From Anastatus disparis (Eukaryota > Arthropoda > Insecta > Hymenoptera > Eupelmidae), in contig JAFFSR010000239.1 in assembly GCA_017163975.1 (NCBI GenBank), positions 1,116,001-1,180,000 of the forward strand: a stretch of 64,000 bases of DNA. Reading direction: 5' to 3'. The notes beneath the pieces were generated by a model, which worked only from the letters and a program-made list of their open reading frames with translations, had not been told where the DNA came from and did not search any database. Made by a program: the position numbers and the translations under genes. Every line of letters begins with the position of its first letter. The stretch's first letter is position 1. Below are positions 26,965-39,606 of this stretch, in pieces.

Positions 26965-29900
26965 GTAAGTACATAAAGGGTAATACGATTGAATTTTTAT
27001 CATAAAATGAGCTTAAGCTTCTTTTTAACGAACTTTGAGATTTTCTTTTATTTTATTGTCTCAATAAACAAATATATTTATTAGCCATGAGTTTTGGTAT
27101 CAGGTAAAGCATGTTGTAAAAATAATGCCTTTCAGTAACAATCATGTAAAGGGTAATAATACGTAAATACCACTAGAGGACAAATAATAATAATGAATAT
27201 AATATTTGCGATGTACTTTGTAAATATTTATGAATAAATACATCATTTAATTTAAACATCAAACATTAAAAATTATATAAATATATAATAAATAAATAAA
27301 TTTATTAAACATAATTAATAATTTATTAAACACAATTTGTAAATTTAATTAAAAGGTTATGATAAATCAATCATGCGAATTGCTTTTATCAGCGTATATA
27401 AATCATTTAACTGTATTATTCAGTAAAAAACAAAGAGACCGTTAAAGTACACCAAAGGGTATCGTCTTTATAAAATATTTCGTTTACACGCGGCAAGGTC
27501 ATCTGACTATCGTCTCTTAAAACTCATCTCTCTCAACGCGCGCAGGGGATATCCACTCTACTCTCGTATCAAAGCTTAAATTCTCTAGTGTCCTTGGTAG
27601 CCAGACCCGAAATTAAAGCACTCGACAAAAGGATAAATAAATGCCCTTGGAATATTCAAAATCTTATCGGATTTCAAATACAACAAAATCTGTTGTTGAC
27701 CTTTTTTGTACTTGTAAAGTATCAAATTTAAAGAATGATTATGTAATATTAATAAAAACAGGAAAAATTTTTGTAATTTTTAATTTTATAATTTTAAATT
27801 TGATTAATTCGAATGTACGAAACGTTACTGATGAGTAAAACAAATTTTTTTAAATTGATTGAAGTATATAATTATTACAATAAAATAAAATAATTAACAA
27901 AATTTACTAAATTTTACTGTTTAATACTCGTGAAAATTCAAATCAAATTCATCTCTAATTGCGATCTCCAAAGTATCAAACTATTATAATGATAAACTAT
28001 ATTAAATGCCATGAAATACTTAAATATTATTTATTGCAACAAAAGCTTCATTAATCTTAATAATTTTTTTTAACTTAAATAAAACTATTTCAAAATAGTC
28101 AAACAACAAATTTTAACGTACAAAGATTATCCACTAAGTCTAATTGAATCAGAGTATATTTATCTTCGCGAAAACTTTTAGCAAAAGTTAATATTTAAGT
28201 TATATAATGATGATTTACGATTTGTTAGGCCATATATATATATACATATTTTTTTTTTCCTTCGCTTGTTCGAATCTACATTCTCTTGGCAACACTTTGG
28301 GCTAAGAATTGCGATAGACGAAGATTTTTCTTATAAAGAATTGATTTATTAAGTAAAATTCTGATGTATAAAAAGAACGTTCTAACAATATTGTCACAAT
28401 ATTTGATCCAATAATACAGTTTAGTGCGAAACTTTTTGTGTATTTTCCTTCTTAGGAACTTTATTTTATATGAAGTGTAATAATTCTTATCCAAACAGGA
28501 AGATATGAAAAAACAAAAAAATAAATAAAGTCTGATTGATACTTACTAAGCAAAATAATTTATTAATTAATTATATAGAAATATTAAGGACAAACCAGCG
28601 CGATGATGTTACAGTATGTAATATCAAGTTTTGTTACAAGGATATCTTCGTCTCTCAATCGCATCACGAATGATAAATTTACGTAATTTCTAAATTTAAT
28701 GCACGTCTTGAACTTTTTTTATTTTTGTTTTTTTCTTATTTTAAAACTCTAAACGCTTGAGGGGGAGTCATTTTCTTATTAAGTCAAGATTAAAAATATT
28801 TATTTTTTTTTCGGGTTCGATTACGCTTGGATGCAATTTTTGGTTACATCAAGTGAGTATTTCGTTGCTAAATTTTTTTTCTCTTCTTTTTCGTTAGAAA
28901 CCTGTTGGGATTATAGTTTTACTATTGCAAATTAAATTTATGTTTTCTTTAGAAAAATTTGAATAAAAAAATATTGTCATTTATATGGAAAATTTTATAA
29001 AGTTACATCATGATTACGATTTTTGAAGCTTTTTGAATTTGATTTTTAAAAAAGTTAGAAATGAATAGAAAGAACGATTTGAGTTTTACGAGTTAATTTA
29101 AATATTCAATTATAAAATATGATACATCACATTAATTTTATTAATTTTGGCCAAAAACTAAAAAAAAAAAACAAAAATAAGAACCTCCAAAGTAAAAGTG
29201 ATTGAAAAACAATAATAAGATTAAGATAACAACGTATTTTAGAAAAAAAATCGATAAAAGAAAAGTCGAAATAAAAAAAATACGCAGCCAACTTCCTATA
29301 CGATGTGTTCAGCATCTTACAAAATATTTCGAAGAACATAAATAGCCGCAATAAAAAGAAGTAAATCAAATAGACGTATCATCAGGGTTCATCCAAGTTT
29401 CCGGCGAACGAAGTCTGCCTGCATATGGAATATATATCCCAGGCGCAATGTAATCATCTTTGTTATTTCTTTTTTTTTTATTGCCTCGGCATGCAAATTA
29501 CACTTCTGCAACTTTTGAAAAATAGTTTTTAATAATCATTTTTTTTCTTCTCTCTTCTTCTTTTCGTAGCGCAAGTTATACGCGCAAAAGGCATATAAAT
29601 AATAATGGACGTTTTATGCAATCGAAGGTTATCAATAGACGAAGAATGAGAAAATTGAAAATAAAACTTAGAAAAAAAAATAGAAAGAAAATCATAAAGC
29701 TTACGAGTATAATTGTAAATAGAATGTCCTTTATTAATCAAGTCGAGCTTACAATAAGAATAGAATAGAAAAAAAAAAAAGGAGAATAAAAAGAAACTAA
29801 AGATAGAAAAAAAAAGGTGAGAAAACATCTTGCTACTTTAATAAGAGGAGGATTAAAGTACGAGATTTAAGGACACGTCTGTTACGTGAAAAGCATTAAT

Positions 29901-32900
29901 ACAGGTTTAAGATGTTACATTGGTATATACGTATATAGATATGGATAGACTTTTATACAGGATATATAAGATAAGACGTTTGGCGGGGTTTCAACTTTCA
30001 ATTGGCCTCACGTACATACCACACGCGACTGGTGGCTGCTACTACTGGTATATATATAGAAAGGGAAAACTTTTAGGGCGTTTTTTTTTTATTTACATCA
30101 ACTGCTATAAAAAAATTGTATATATAAAATTGTTTTATATTTGGTTTTTTTGGCAAATAAATGGAAAAAATTTTTCTATTCCGTTATTGTCAAAAAAAAA
30201 GTAATGTTAATATTTACTTGACGAAATTGTAGGTAATAAAGAAAGATTTTTGGCTGGCTTTTCTACATTATAATAATGCTCAAATATTTGAGCAACTTTA
30301 TCGAGATTTATGATTTTGAAAATAATCAGCAACGAAATTTTGCTGTTAAAACGTTTATTTTTAACTTTAGCATAATTTGTTTACAAACAAATAAACAATG
30401 ATTTAACTAGTTTTTTTTTGTATGATTACTGTTATAAAATGTAATCAACCGATTGGGACGTGGAGGACATTCGTAGATAAATAATATTTTATCCTTGAAA
30501 AAAAAATCTAATCTATTCGAATCAGTGTCTATTATAATGAAGAGCGTTAAGATATTTAATAAACGATTATAGCTTCACTTAAAAATAGAAAAAATTACAA
30601 CGAGTTATTAAAAAGCGCATGTTTATTTATGTGAAGCATTGGACTATGTTTCGTTTTATAATTGATTTTAAATGAACGTATAATTATTAAATGTTTATTA
30701 GTTCCTTATTCTTATTCAATATTATTCAAAATTTTAATTAATCAAATTTATTAAAAATTGTTTTTTTTTGCAAACTATTATTATTGCCTGTTGTGAATAA
30801 AATTATTTTTTGACGTTCATAATGGTTGGTTAAGTTTAATTAAAAACTTGGAAAATTAGCTAATTTTTAAAATTTGTTATAAACAAAAAAAAATTAACTA
30901 CTCTCTAAGTTTGATGTTATCAATTTAATTACTAATCATTATTGAATTAAATTTTACATACAAGTCTCATGAATGGATTTTTGAAAACCCTTTTAAAATC
31001 ATCAACTAACGACCTCTATGAAAATTTGGATGAATTTTGAAAATGCAGTAAAAAAGATAGAATATATAAAGTGAAGGATATTCCGGAATAGCAAGTTTAA
31101 TGCTGATGGTATATATATTTTGAGCAAATTTATCGACTGAAGCGCTGCTGGATATTTTCTTTAGATTATGATGGTAATGTAGGAATTCACAATATTTTTA
31201 TTATTATCACTCACATTTTTTAAAATAGTTCATAGGCATGAAAAATATTGATATTTGTTTTATTTAAATTAGAAATTTAATAATTGAAAATGGGATACAA
31301 TTTTTTTACATTTTTATTAAAAATTATCAGGTTTTAGATACCAAAGGTTTGTTTATGATTTAAAATTTTAAAATTATTAACGAACTCTTTTCATTTATCA
31401 TCATTTTAAATTAATAATTTTAAAATATATTGTTAACATACTTATTAAATTTGTTAATGCTTTAACAATATTGTTTCTCAAAAGGAACTTATTTATATAT
31501 CACAGAGATTTTTTTCACTTTATCGTTTTTATTATTTCGAAAATTAGGAAATAAAAAAAATATTACAAAATTATTAAGTGGTATTACATCGAGAAATCTG
31601 AAAAACCTTTAAAAACTTTTCATATTACCAAGTTTTTAATAGCTTGAAAAATTTCATTGAAACTTTCTGATAAGAATGAACAAATCAATCGAATAAAATT
31701 GTATGATTCTAAAATACTCAAGGTGAATTAATAACCATTGAGTGAATCTGAATACATACGAACACACGCACTTATATACGCGCGCATTTTCACACATATA
31801 AAAATGCATATCAAAACCCAGCAGTTGTTTTTAGAAAGTATCATTACCCTGATAAAAAAACATAAATGTATCAGTTGATCGAAATATTCATTTTAAAATT
31901 CGTCATAAAAAAATAATTATTTCGTACTATTGCTTTTTAGAATATTTACATTTCTTAATTTATATACTATCAATTTAATAAAGTTTTAAATATTAGTAAA
32001 AGTTATATACAACTACAACTGTTGAATTGCCGTAAATTTAGGATTATAGACAATAATTGCTTTATCTTATTTCATCTTAAGTACGTTTGTTTACAAACTA
32101 AATAAAGATTAACTTTCTCTGTCTCGCTAAAAACTCGTCAAATACATATTGTAATTCAAACATATCCCTATTTGATTGTATGTTAAATATAAATTTCTGC
32201 AAAACGTATTTCGTCTCTATAACCGTTTATTTAAATTTTATCCTGAAAAACTACTTGCAAAATTCAGCCACTAAATCAGTCTGTATCTTTCATCGTTCGC
32301 CATTTAAAATAGCATTATAGTAAGGTCTATATAAACGTGCATTTAAACCCGCCCATCGCATCAATAAAATCCCCCCATGCCACCTTCTCCTCTACTTTTC
32401 CGTCTTTGTATTGCATTTAAATTGTAGCTTTTAATCTTTAAAGCGTTTGTAAATTCTACCTTTCACATTATAGTGGGTAGCTCTCTCTATAAGCAGTTTT
32501 TTTCGTATCTATATATTTAAAAAGTTTTAATCTAAGACTAATACAGTTGGAATTTTAGTATTTATGCGTTGTCCTATCATCTCATGTCGTATGTCGTTTA
32601 TATATATATATACATATATACAAGGGCCAAGGCCTTTATAAGGAGCCAATCCTTCGTGAAAGAGTTAGATTCCCACAGTCATCCCAGAGTAGGAGCTAAG
32701 AGAAAGAGAGAGAGAGAAAAAAAAAGAGAAGCAACTGGTTTATAAGCATTTAAAGTTTCTCAGTGTCGTGATCCTTTCGATTGCGTAACAATACAAGCCG
32801 CAATATGCTCTTTACCATTAGGAGAACATCTTGTCTCATTTCTTTTATTAAAATAAGTTATTTTATTTATTTTTATGTATATTGACTTGTTTATTAAAAT

Positions 32901-33379
32901 TTATGCGAATATTGTATGGTTGACCGTATAAATATTGGAATCTTTAAATTTTCTTATATTATAAAGATGACGTATATGTTAAATTTGAATAGAAATTCGA
33001 TATTGTATTGACGCATATAAAGATGTTTATAATCAACCTATAGATTTGGCTATGCAGTAAATATCTGGACCGTTTTTATATAAAGACCTTTGGGAACTCT
33101 GGCTCAGGATATCAAGCTCAAAAATAAAAATAAGAGTCCCTCTTGAAATCGAAAAAATATTTTTCATTTATGTAATGTATCAATACATAAATTTCAACGA
33201 AAATGAATAATCAAGTTTATTATGATTAATTGTATTTCATTTTTAACAAGTTTCAATTCGAAAAATGATCACTCGTGTTTAAAATATTTGTCTTGCGAGA
33301 AATTTTGATTTTTTGTAAGCAGTCAATAAGATAATTTAAAAATAAATTTTTATGTAACCCTAAAATAAAATTTTGAATT
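26965..33379. other. AT-rich stretch, no confirmed gene; two small GC-richer islands
   Basis: Mostly low-complexity AT sequence. Island 1 (about 27430-27630) has a TATA-like string and a CAAGGTCA nuclear-receptor half-site at 27494-27501. Island 2 (about 29366-29458) has a minus-strand open frame with protein-like composition. Around 32600-32720 a (TA)n run precedes a TTTATAAGG TATA-like site and a GA tract. None of these amounts to a gene by itself. Confidence 0.45.
27494..27501 (+). promoter_or_regulatory. nuclear-receptor extended half-site CAAGGTCA
   Basis: Matches the core of the FTZ-F1/ERR-type extended half-site (CAAGGTCA) in an otherwise AT-rich stretch. FTZ-F1 controls some cuticle genes in Drosophila, but the nearest confirmed cuticle gene is over 20 kb away, so a role is speculative. 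Confidence 0.2.
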
Positions 33380-33587
33380 GAGGTCGTCGGTGGCTCAGTC
33401 GGTAGAGTGATGGATTCATAATCTCGAGGGCTCGAGTTCGAATCCCGCTCTCGGCGGCCAATTTATAAAAACATCACTGTATACGATACATATGCTTTGT
33501 TCACAAACACATTGTAGACCTCCGTCGCTAATTAACATCGTGATTATAGCATAAATACAGCGACGTTAAATAAAATTAAAAAAAAAA
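33380..33587 (+). mobile_element. tRNA-derived SINE, copy 2
   Basis: Full-length copy. The head at 33382-33459 has A box TGGCTCAGTCGG and B box GAGTTCGAATCCC. The acceptor stem is GGTCGTC/GGCGGCC with two G-T pairs. The anticodon-arm equivalent reads TTCATAATC, the arrangement seen around a CAT anticodon, so the ancestor may have been a tRNA-Met. The body and ACGTTAAATAAA 3' end match copy 1. Confidence 0.88.
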
Positions 33588-34300
33588 TATAACTTAAAAC
33601 TTAAACTATTATTTAGTTCATTTTGTTTAATAAAGAATATCAATATAAATTTGAATGAAGTTTGATTCTTTTTACACAAATAGTATACATTTTCTGACCC
33701 ATATTCTGAGAGTTGAAAATTGCTCTGGTACATATTTAAAATAACATAAATATTCAACCAATAAAATATTGGTACAGATAATTTTTTTTTCTCATTTTAT
33801 TCAAATTGAACAAATTTATTGTCCAAGGTAAGATTGTAAAATACTCATTGCATTAAACCCGTGACTTTTCTTTGTTCAAAAGACCAATCAACTGTACATA
33901 TACAGTGTTAGGTCGTCGATCGATTGTGTTTAACTGTATAAAGGTGACGATGATTTTCTAAAGGTAGAACAAGTGGCGCACGCCTCTTACTTCACTTGAA
34001 CTATAGGCTTAGGATGAGGTATATTTCTTTATAAACTCGTGTTTATGCACTTACAAGTTACCTTACAAAATAATACGTAAGCTATTATAAGTTATACATA
34101 AGATATATACATTGTTTCGCTGAATAACTTGGATAAAAAGAACCGAAGATTGCTGTAATTACTTTTATTGCAAATTCCATTACTGGGAATATAAAAGTTC
34201 ATTTTTTTATTCAGTTTTAAGATTTGATTTTAAATATTTATATGTTAAATAAATTTAAAATCATAAGTTGGTACAAAAAAAAAAAAAAAGAAATAATGCA
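33588..34300. other. AT-rich spacer, no gene seen
   Basis: No supportable exon or repeat between SINE copy 2 and the duplicated segment. The open frame at 33566-33757 (minus) overlaps the SINE tail and is low-complexity. Confidence 0.5.
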
Positions 34301-35555
34301 GGAAGTAATTTAAAAGTTCGAGAATTTTATAATCGCAGAGTAGTGTGACAAGTTGCGATGAAATATAAGACTTTAAATTAATGCACTGTTTTAGTCCCAA
34401 AAGGTGGATGGCCACTTTATGAAAAAAAATTTCAATGCTAGAATAAATTATAACAAGTTATACTAGGAGATAATAAAAATATCATAAATTAATAATCTAA
34501 GTATAAATATCTCCATATCAAGTCCCGATTACAGTATTCGACGTTTATATCTTGACGACATAGTGTTATTTTTTAATCGGTATTATAAGCTAAATATTAA
34601 ATTTAAAATCAATCTTTGTATTTTTTTATTTCATGTAATATAGAATTATAAATAAACATATACATTTTTTATGTAATTTTTTCTATTAAAGTAAAATAAT
34701 TTCTTTTCAATTGAATTACGAAAAATTGATTCTTATTTTAAATATAATACAATAATATAAAAACGAAATAATTATTAAATTATTATCAGTTATATTTTTA
34801 TAATTATACAAAGCGAAAAATTGTTTAAAAGTATATGAGTGCATGCAGCGTTAATATGAATTGAATAAATTTAAAAAAAAGTCTAGCAGTATCTAATTAA
34901 TTATTCAAATATTTTTAAGTATTAGTCACGACACTACTTTTGTAATTTCATTATGATAATTTATTCTTATTGATTCATTTTTTCATTTTTGTTTTAATTT
35001 TCTATAAAAAAGTATTTATTGGATTACAAAATGATTCTTAAACATCTGATATTAAGTCGGGTTCAATATTTTGAAAATTCAATAATTTGGATGAACTGAA
35101 AACCAATAACTTCTTCTATTGGATTATTAAAAATTTTTAAATTAAATGATCGATAATTTTATTGTAAAATCTTGCCATTACATAACAAAAACTAATTTAA
35201 AATTCTGAAAATTAACTGATGTACCTAAATAGAAAATTTCATTTTACGAGGCGTTCCATCTTACAACTATTTCGTAATAGCATTGCACGTTTTTTGCGCG
35301 CACAATTTCTCAATCGTGACGATGGTTCAGGTTGTTGATGTGCACTCTTTTTATCTAGAAATGGCATCTTGTTAAATTTCCATGACATCACTTTTAAGTG
35401 ATTGAAAAAATTAATTGACAGAAATTTCAGATCCGAAAAATGACCTTTAAAATGTAGTCGATGTTTTTACCCAATAGGTAAACATTAGTCTTGATGAATA
35501 AGTGATTTACATGTGAAGGAAAGTTTCAATGCAAAGCAGTAATAAGTTGAAAATC
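34301..35555 (+). repeat. segmental duplication, copy A
   Basis: Diverged direct duplicate of 43132-44575. Shared blocks occur in the same order: GGAAGTAATT near the start, GTGTGACAAG, a stretch with TTTCAATGCTAGAATAAATT, later GATCGATAA then GTAAAATCTTG, TCTGAAAATTAACTGA-like, ATTTCCATGACATC, and TTTCAATG with CAGYAAYAAGTT at the end. No long open frame is shared, so it is non-coding or fully decayed. This copy lacks the SINE present in copy B. Confidence 0.7.
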
Positions 35556-37180
35556 ATCTTGTTTGTTTTACTGATTATTTTTTATTTATGTTTCCATTTA
35601 GAAATAACAGTTTTTATTTGAAAGGAGTGAAAGTTTATGAAAAATGATTATTTATAGTTAAGATTTTGTTTACTATTTAGTGGATTATAAATAATCGTTA
35701 TCTGTAAAATAATATTTAATTTCAAATTTTAAATATGCAGCTATGTACGAATTAATATTAAGCTACATAAAATATTTGAAGAGATAAAATAGTTATGTAT
35801 TTAACTAAATCAATACTTTAAAAATATTTGCATGAAAATACATATAACTGGATTTTTATTATACTTACAATTTGGTTCATATAAAGTATATGTAAATCAT
35901 CTTTTCAAGTAAATATACCTGATTATAAAAATATTAAATTATTTCAATACATGGTCAAAACTTTATATAAAATAAAACGAGTAAAAAAAATTCTTCGAAA
36001 TGAAATAACATTACCGCCACTGATTTTGATAGTTTATTTATAATTACTTGATGCTAGTGCTGGTATTTAAAAGGATAATTTTTTCATTATTATTAAGCTG
36101 ATTCTGTGAAGAAGTAAAATTTAGAGCGTTATTTTCAGTCCATAGATTATCATAATCGATAATCATATTGAAAAACTTTGTCATCTACGATCAGAGAATC
36201 TTTCGGAATCAAAATTTTATGGATTTCCGAAATTAGATTAAGATTGGTACCTTTGCAAAAACAGCACATTTGTGATATTTCGTGTAATCTCATATGGAAG
36301 ACTAATGCAATACTGGTTAGTTTGTTAATAAGCCAGCTAGAAGAGTAGAAGTGCTCAGGATAGAGAAAGAAAAGTAAATAAGTATTTAAATACTGAGAAA
36401 AATCAATAGAGTATATATTTCAAAAAATAGTTGTCTAGGCAAAAGATGAGTTTTTTATAATGTAAAATATTCTCAATAGTAACAGTTTATACAGTGATGT
36501 AAAAAATGTAAAGCATCATTTAAATGACTATTGAATACATCTTAATTGTCAGCAGTCATATCAGGTAACGTGGGAATCAAATGAATATATTTCTAACAAT
36601 GAAATGCTAGAGTGCCTCAATCAAGAATCTGATGCTTATAAGGAGAAAGTCTGCGTCACGTCTACAGAAATGTGTATGTTTGTGAGTGATTCTGATAAAT
36701 CAGCTGGGGTAGTATGTGTTAAAAGTAACGAATGCACTGAAATTCAAGAGAACAAGTTTAAAGTGAAGATATATACGAATTAAAGGTATGGTTAAACTAT
36801 GTGTCATTGCACTATAGATCAAATGTTGATCTAAGAGAATGCTTAGCATATTTGAATGGTTTGTAAAGAGTAGTAAATAATACAAATGCGTTAATTGATA
36901 TGATTTCTAACACTATTTCTAGGTGACTAAAATAAAATAAACGTATAAGTATAAGGCTATGTTGAAAGAATAGCAATTGAATGAGTTTTGCTAAAAATCA
37001 GGAAAATGGGGATGTATGAGCTAAAGTTTATTGAACCTTCATGGGTAAAAGGGATACATATATTAGCTTGATTGGAGTGAAAATAAAACATAAATAGACA
37101 CGAATGTGTAAGGGGAGTTTGGAAGTCTTAATAGATGATTTCTTTCATCGAACGATGGCTGTCCCATCTGATGTGAAGCA

Positions 37181-37610
37181 ATCAAAAAAATTTGTGACTT
37201 GAATGACTATAATATGAATGAGATTGAATATGCAATTCAACGTATGGGTGTAAAAAATCTACTGGATAAATTAACAAATAAAATGATATCTGAATTAATA
37301 TCTGAATTCATGAAGAAGATGTATGTTATGTGTTTAAAAGAAAATTTTTTTTTCGACTTGTTGAAAGGAGATCAGAGCGGTGTTCTTACAAAAAGGTTTT
37401 GATAAAGACAGGAACAAACATATTATATAGGTCGATAATCTTTTCAAATAATCCGACAAATTAAAAGTGGTATAGTTTTATTAATACTAAACGTATATGA
37501 GAATGCACAAAATGAAGTGAAAATAATGGTGAATTGATTGGAAGAAAAATATGCAATTGAGGCGTTTGTAGATTTTGAAGATACGTTTAATAGGTTATTA
37601 TAAAGTGTGA
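37181..37610 (+). pseudogene. decayed non-LTR (LINE) reverse transcriptase fragment
   Basis: Two pieces of plus-strand translation look like the N-terminal part of a LINE reverse transcriptase. Near 37223 the stretch NEIEYAIQRMGVKNLLDKLT resembles the conserved 'E-x-AI-x-x-M-K-x-x-K-APG-x-D' block. At 37541-37600 the frame reads EKYAIEAFVDFEDTFNRLL, matching RT motif A (AFVDFEKAFDRV-type), with the catalytic Asp of the VD pair kept. Stop codons and frame changes lie between and after the pieces, and the second ends in TAA. The remainder of RT is missing, with a MITE inserted just downstream. It is dead; the clade cannot be assigned by eye. Confidence 0.6.
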
Positions 37611-37636
37611 TTGTGCAAAAATTGTAGTGACTAACA

Positions 37637-38054
37637 AGGAAAGTATCACTTCTTTGAGTCACAGATTTTTTTATAACTTGCGGATATGTTTTTATAAATA
37701 AAATTATGAAAAAAGCCGCGAGCATTCAGTCTAACGCTCGATCATTCCAAGATTATGAGCTATTTTGTTCAATTTTTAAAGAATTCTTCGAAAAATCATT
37801 GCTTATAATAACGAATATTACTCTTTATGAGAGCTTCTAAGTTCATTCTGCAGTATTCTTGTAAAAGTTGAGGTTAAATCCTTTCGATTAAAAAGAAAAC
37901 GTGTTCAAAAAAGCTCAATCTTTAAAAATAGCTCATAATTTTGGAATGATCAAGTGTTAGACCGAATGCTTGCGGCTTTCTTCATAATTTTATGTGTAAA
38001 AATATATCCGCACGTCACAATAAGATCCATGACCCAAAGAAGTGATACTTTCCG
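37637..38054. mobile_element. hairpin MITE (0.42 kb) with long terminal inverted repeats
   Basis: Both ends read (C/A)GGAAAGTATCACTTCTTTG inwards. The inverted arms extend about 130-150 bp. Landmarks mirrored in both arms are TGCGGATATRTTTTTA, AAAATTATGAA, AAAGCCGCRAGCATTC, GATCATTCCAA and ATTATGAGCTATTTT. A spacer of about 140 bp lies between. There is no coding capacity, so it is non-autonomous. It lies immediately after the RT relic. I could not define an unambiguous target duplication. Confidence 0.8.
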
Positions 38055-38261
38055 TAAAACATAATTTTGAGATCAAGGTATAATTATTTTAAGGAAATAT
38101 CAATATGGTGATATGGAAAAGTTAAAGAGTTTGTGAGAGGTTTTTTTCAGGGAATCCAATCATTTCCAAGATCTGCTGTAAAGAATCAATATATGAGAGA
38201 GCTACCAAATGATATTTTATAAAATGAAATTAGAAAAGGTAAATACACTCTAAAGAAACTA

Positions 38262-39354
38262 CACTGAAAAAAATTTCGCCTTTGGAGATGTCGATGACTT
38301 AAGGGATAAAGACTTTTCAATACATTGTGTTAAATTGATTCGCTAACGTCAAAGTCTCTTATTCAAAGGTATTGCAGAAATCGAGAATCTCGGCTCTCGG
38401 AGTCTCAGACGCCCAGAGCCGAGTTGAGGTAGCTCGGCAATGCGCTTGCGCTATTGCGAGGACTCATGAATTCCATATTTACGAATTTCGAGTAAAATCA
38501 AGTTCAGTTTCGTTTTGCATGTATTCGAGGATTCTTAGAGTTTATTTTATACTCTTGTACGAATTGAAATAATACGAAATGTAGAGTTATGAAATGTTGT
38601 TTCTTTCATGAAATCAATAGACTCTAAATATCGAGATACCCAAAGACGAAATTTCTTTCCGTGCATGAAAGAAACAACATTTCATAACTCTACATTTCGT
38701 ATTATTTCAATTCGTAAAAGTATAAAATAAACTCTAAGAATTCTCGAATACATGCAAAACGAAACTGAACTTGATCTTACTCGAAATTCGTAAATATGGA
38801 ATCCATGAGTCATCGCAATAGCGCAAGCGCACGGCCGAGCTACCTCAACTCGGCTCTGGGCGTCTGAGACCTCGAGAGTCGAGATTCTTGATTTCTGCAA
38901 TACCTTTGAATAAGTGACTCCGACGTTAGCGATTAAATAAGTGCAAGTATTCGAGAAAGTTCTTATATATATTTCGTCCGTTAGTAGAAACAGCAACAAA
39001 CATATACAGACTCTTGAAGCGCCAACACTCGACTCTCGGAGTAATAGAATATGTATACACTGTGAATAGCTGGATCTCAAATCTCGACGTTTGAGACGTC
39101 CAGCGCGGAGTTAATTTTTGCTCGGCCTCGTATTAAGAGTTTTCAAGCTTTTCTAGAATTATCATCATTCGACATACGATTGAATCAAGTGGATTTTAGA
39201 ATATATGATTTACGATTATCCTCGGATAGACCGTAGTATTTTAATAGAATTTTGTCATATTTTAAGTATAAATTCAAATCAATTTAACACAATGTATTGA
39301 AAAGTCTTTATCCCTTAAGTCATCGACATCTCCAAAGGCGAATTTCTTTCCGTG
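38262..39354. mobile_element. TA-flanked MITE with nested palindrome (1.1 kb)
   Basis: Flanked by TA on both sides (38260-38261 and 39355-39356). Terminal inverted repeats of about 79 bp start CACTGAAAAAAATTTCGCC on the left and CACGGAAAGAAATTCGCC on the right, and contain GGAGATGTCGATGACTTAAG. TA duplication and this terminus suggest a Tc1/mariner-superfamily non-autonomous element. Inside, 38342-38597 and 38662-38937 form a second, highly similar inverted repeat. At the loop the string GACGAAATTTCTTTCCGTG (38643-38661) is itself an element terminus. The structure is therefore nested or a head-to-head rearrangement. No transposase frame is present. Confidence 0.8.
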
Positions 39355-39482
39355 TAAACAAATGCTGTTCAAAAGAATAGAAAGTAATTATTTTAAATTA
39401 CTTTCAGCCAAAATATTAATAATGAGTACTACTAAAATTTACTGGAATGTTCGAATAACAAAGTGAAGAAAATATAAAACGA

Positions 39483-39599
39483 CCATAGGGTATGAGTCCC
39501 GGTTACTGTATCTGAACATTATTCTGTACTTTCGATTTAAATACATGTAAAGTACAGAATGAGATCCAGGCACAGTAATCAAGACTTATATCCTATCTG
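39483..39599. repeat. 0.12 kb imperfect hairpin
   Basis: ATAGGGTATGAGTCCCGGTTACTGTA on the left (39486 on) is mirrored by TACTGTGCCTGGATCTC / AAGTCTTGATTACTGTG on the right. The arms of about 50 bp end in TTCTGTACTTT, around a short AT loop. It abuts the foldback element. A related single arm (AAGTCCCGATTACAGTATTCG) occurs near 34521. Confidence 0.65.
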
Positions 39600-39606
39600 G
39601 TAAACA

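Noticed and set aside
32634..32860. TATA-like TTTATAAGG with downstream GA tract and ATG CTC TTT ACC start as a new gene
   Set aside because: No splice donor of quality follows, the open frame closes after 26 codons, and the TATA is near-palindromic so its direction is ambiguous.
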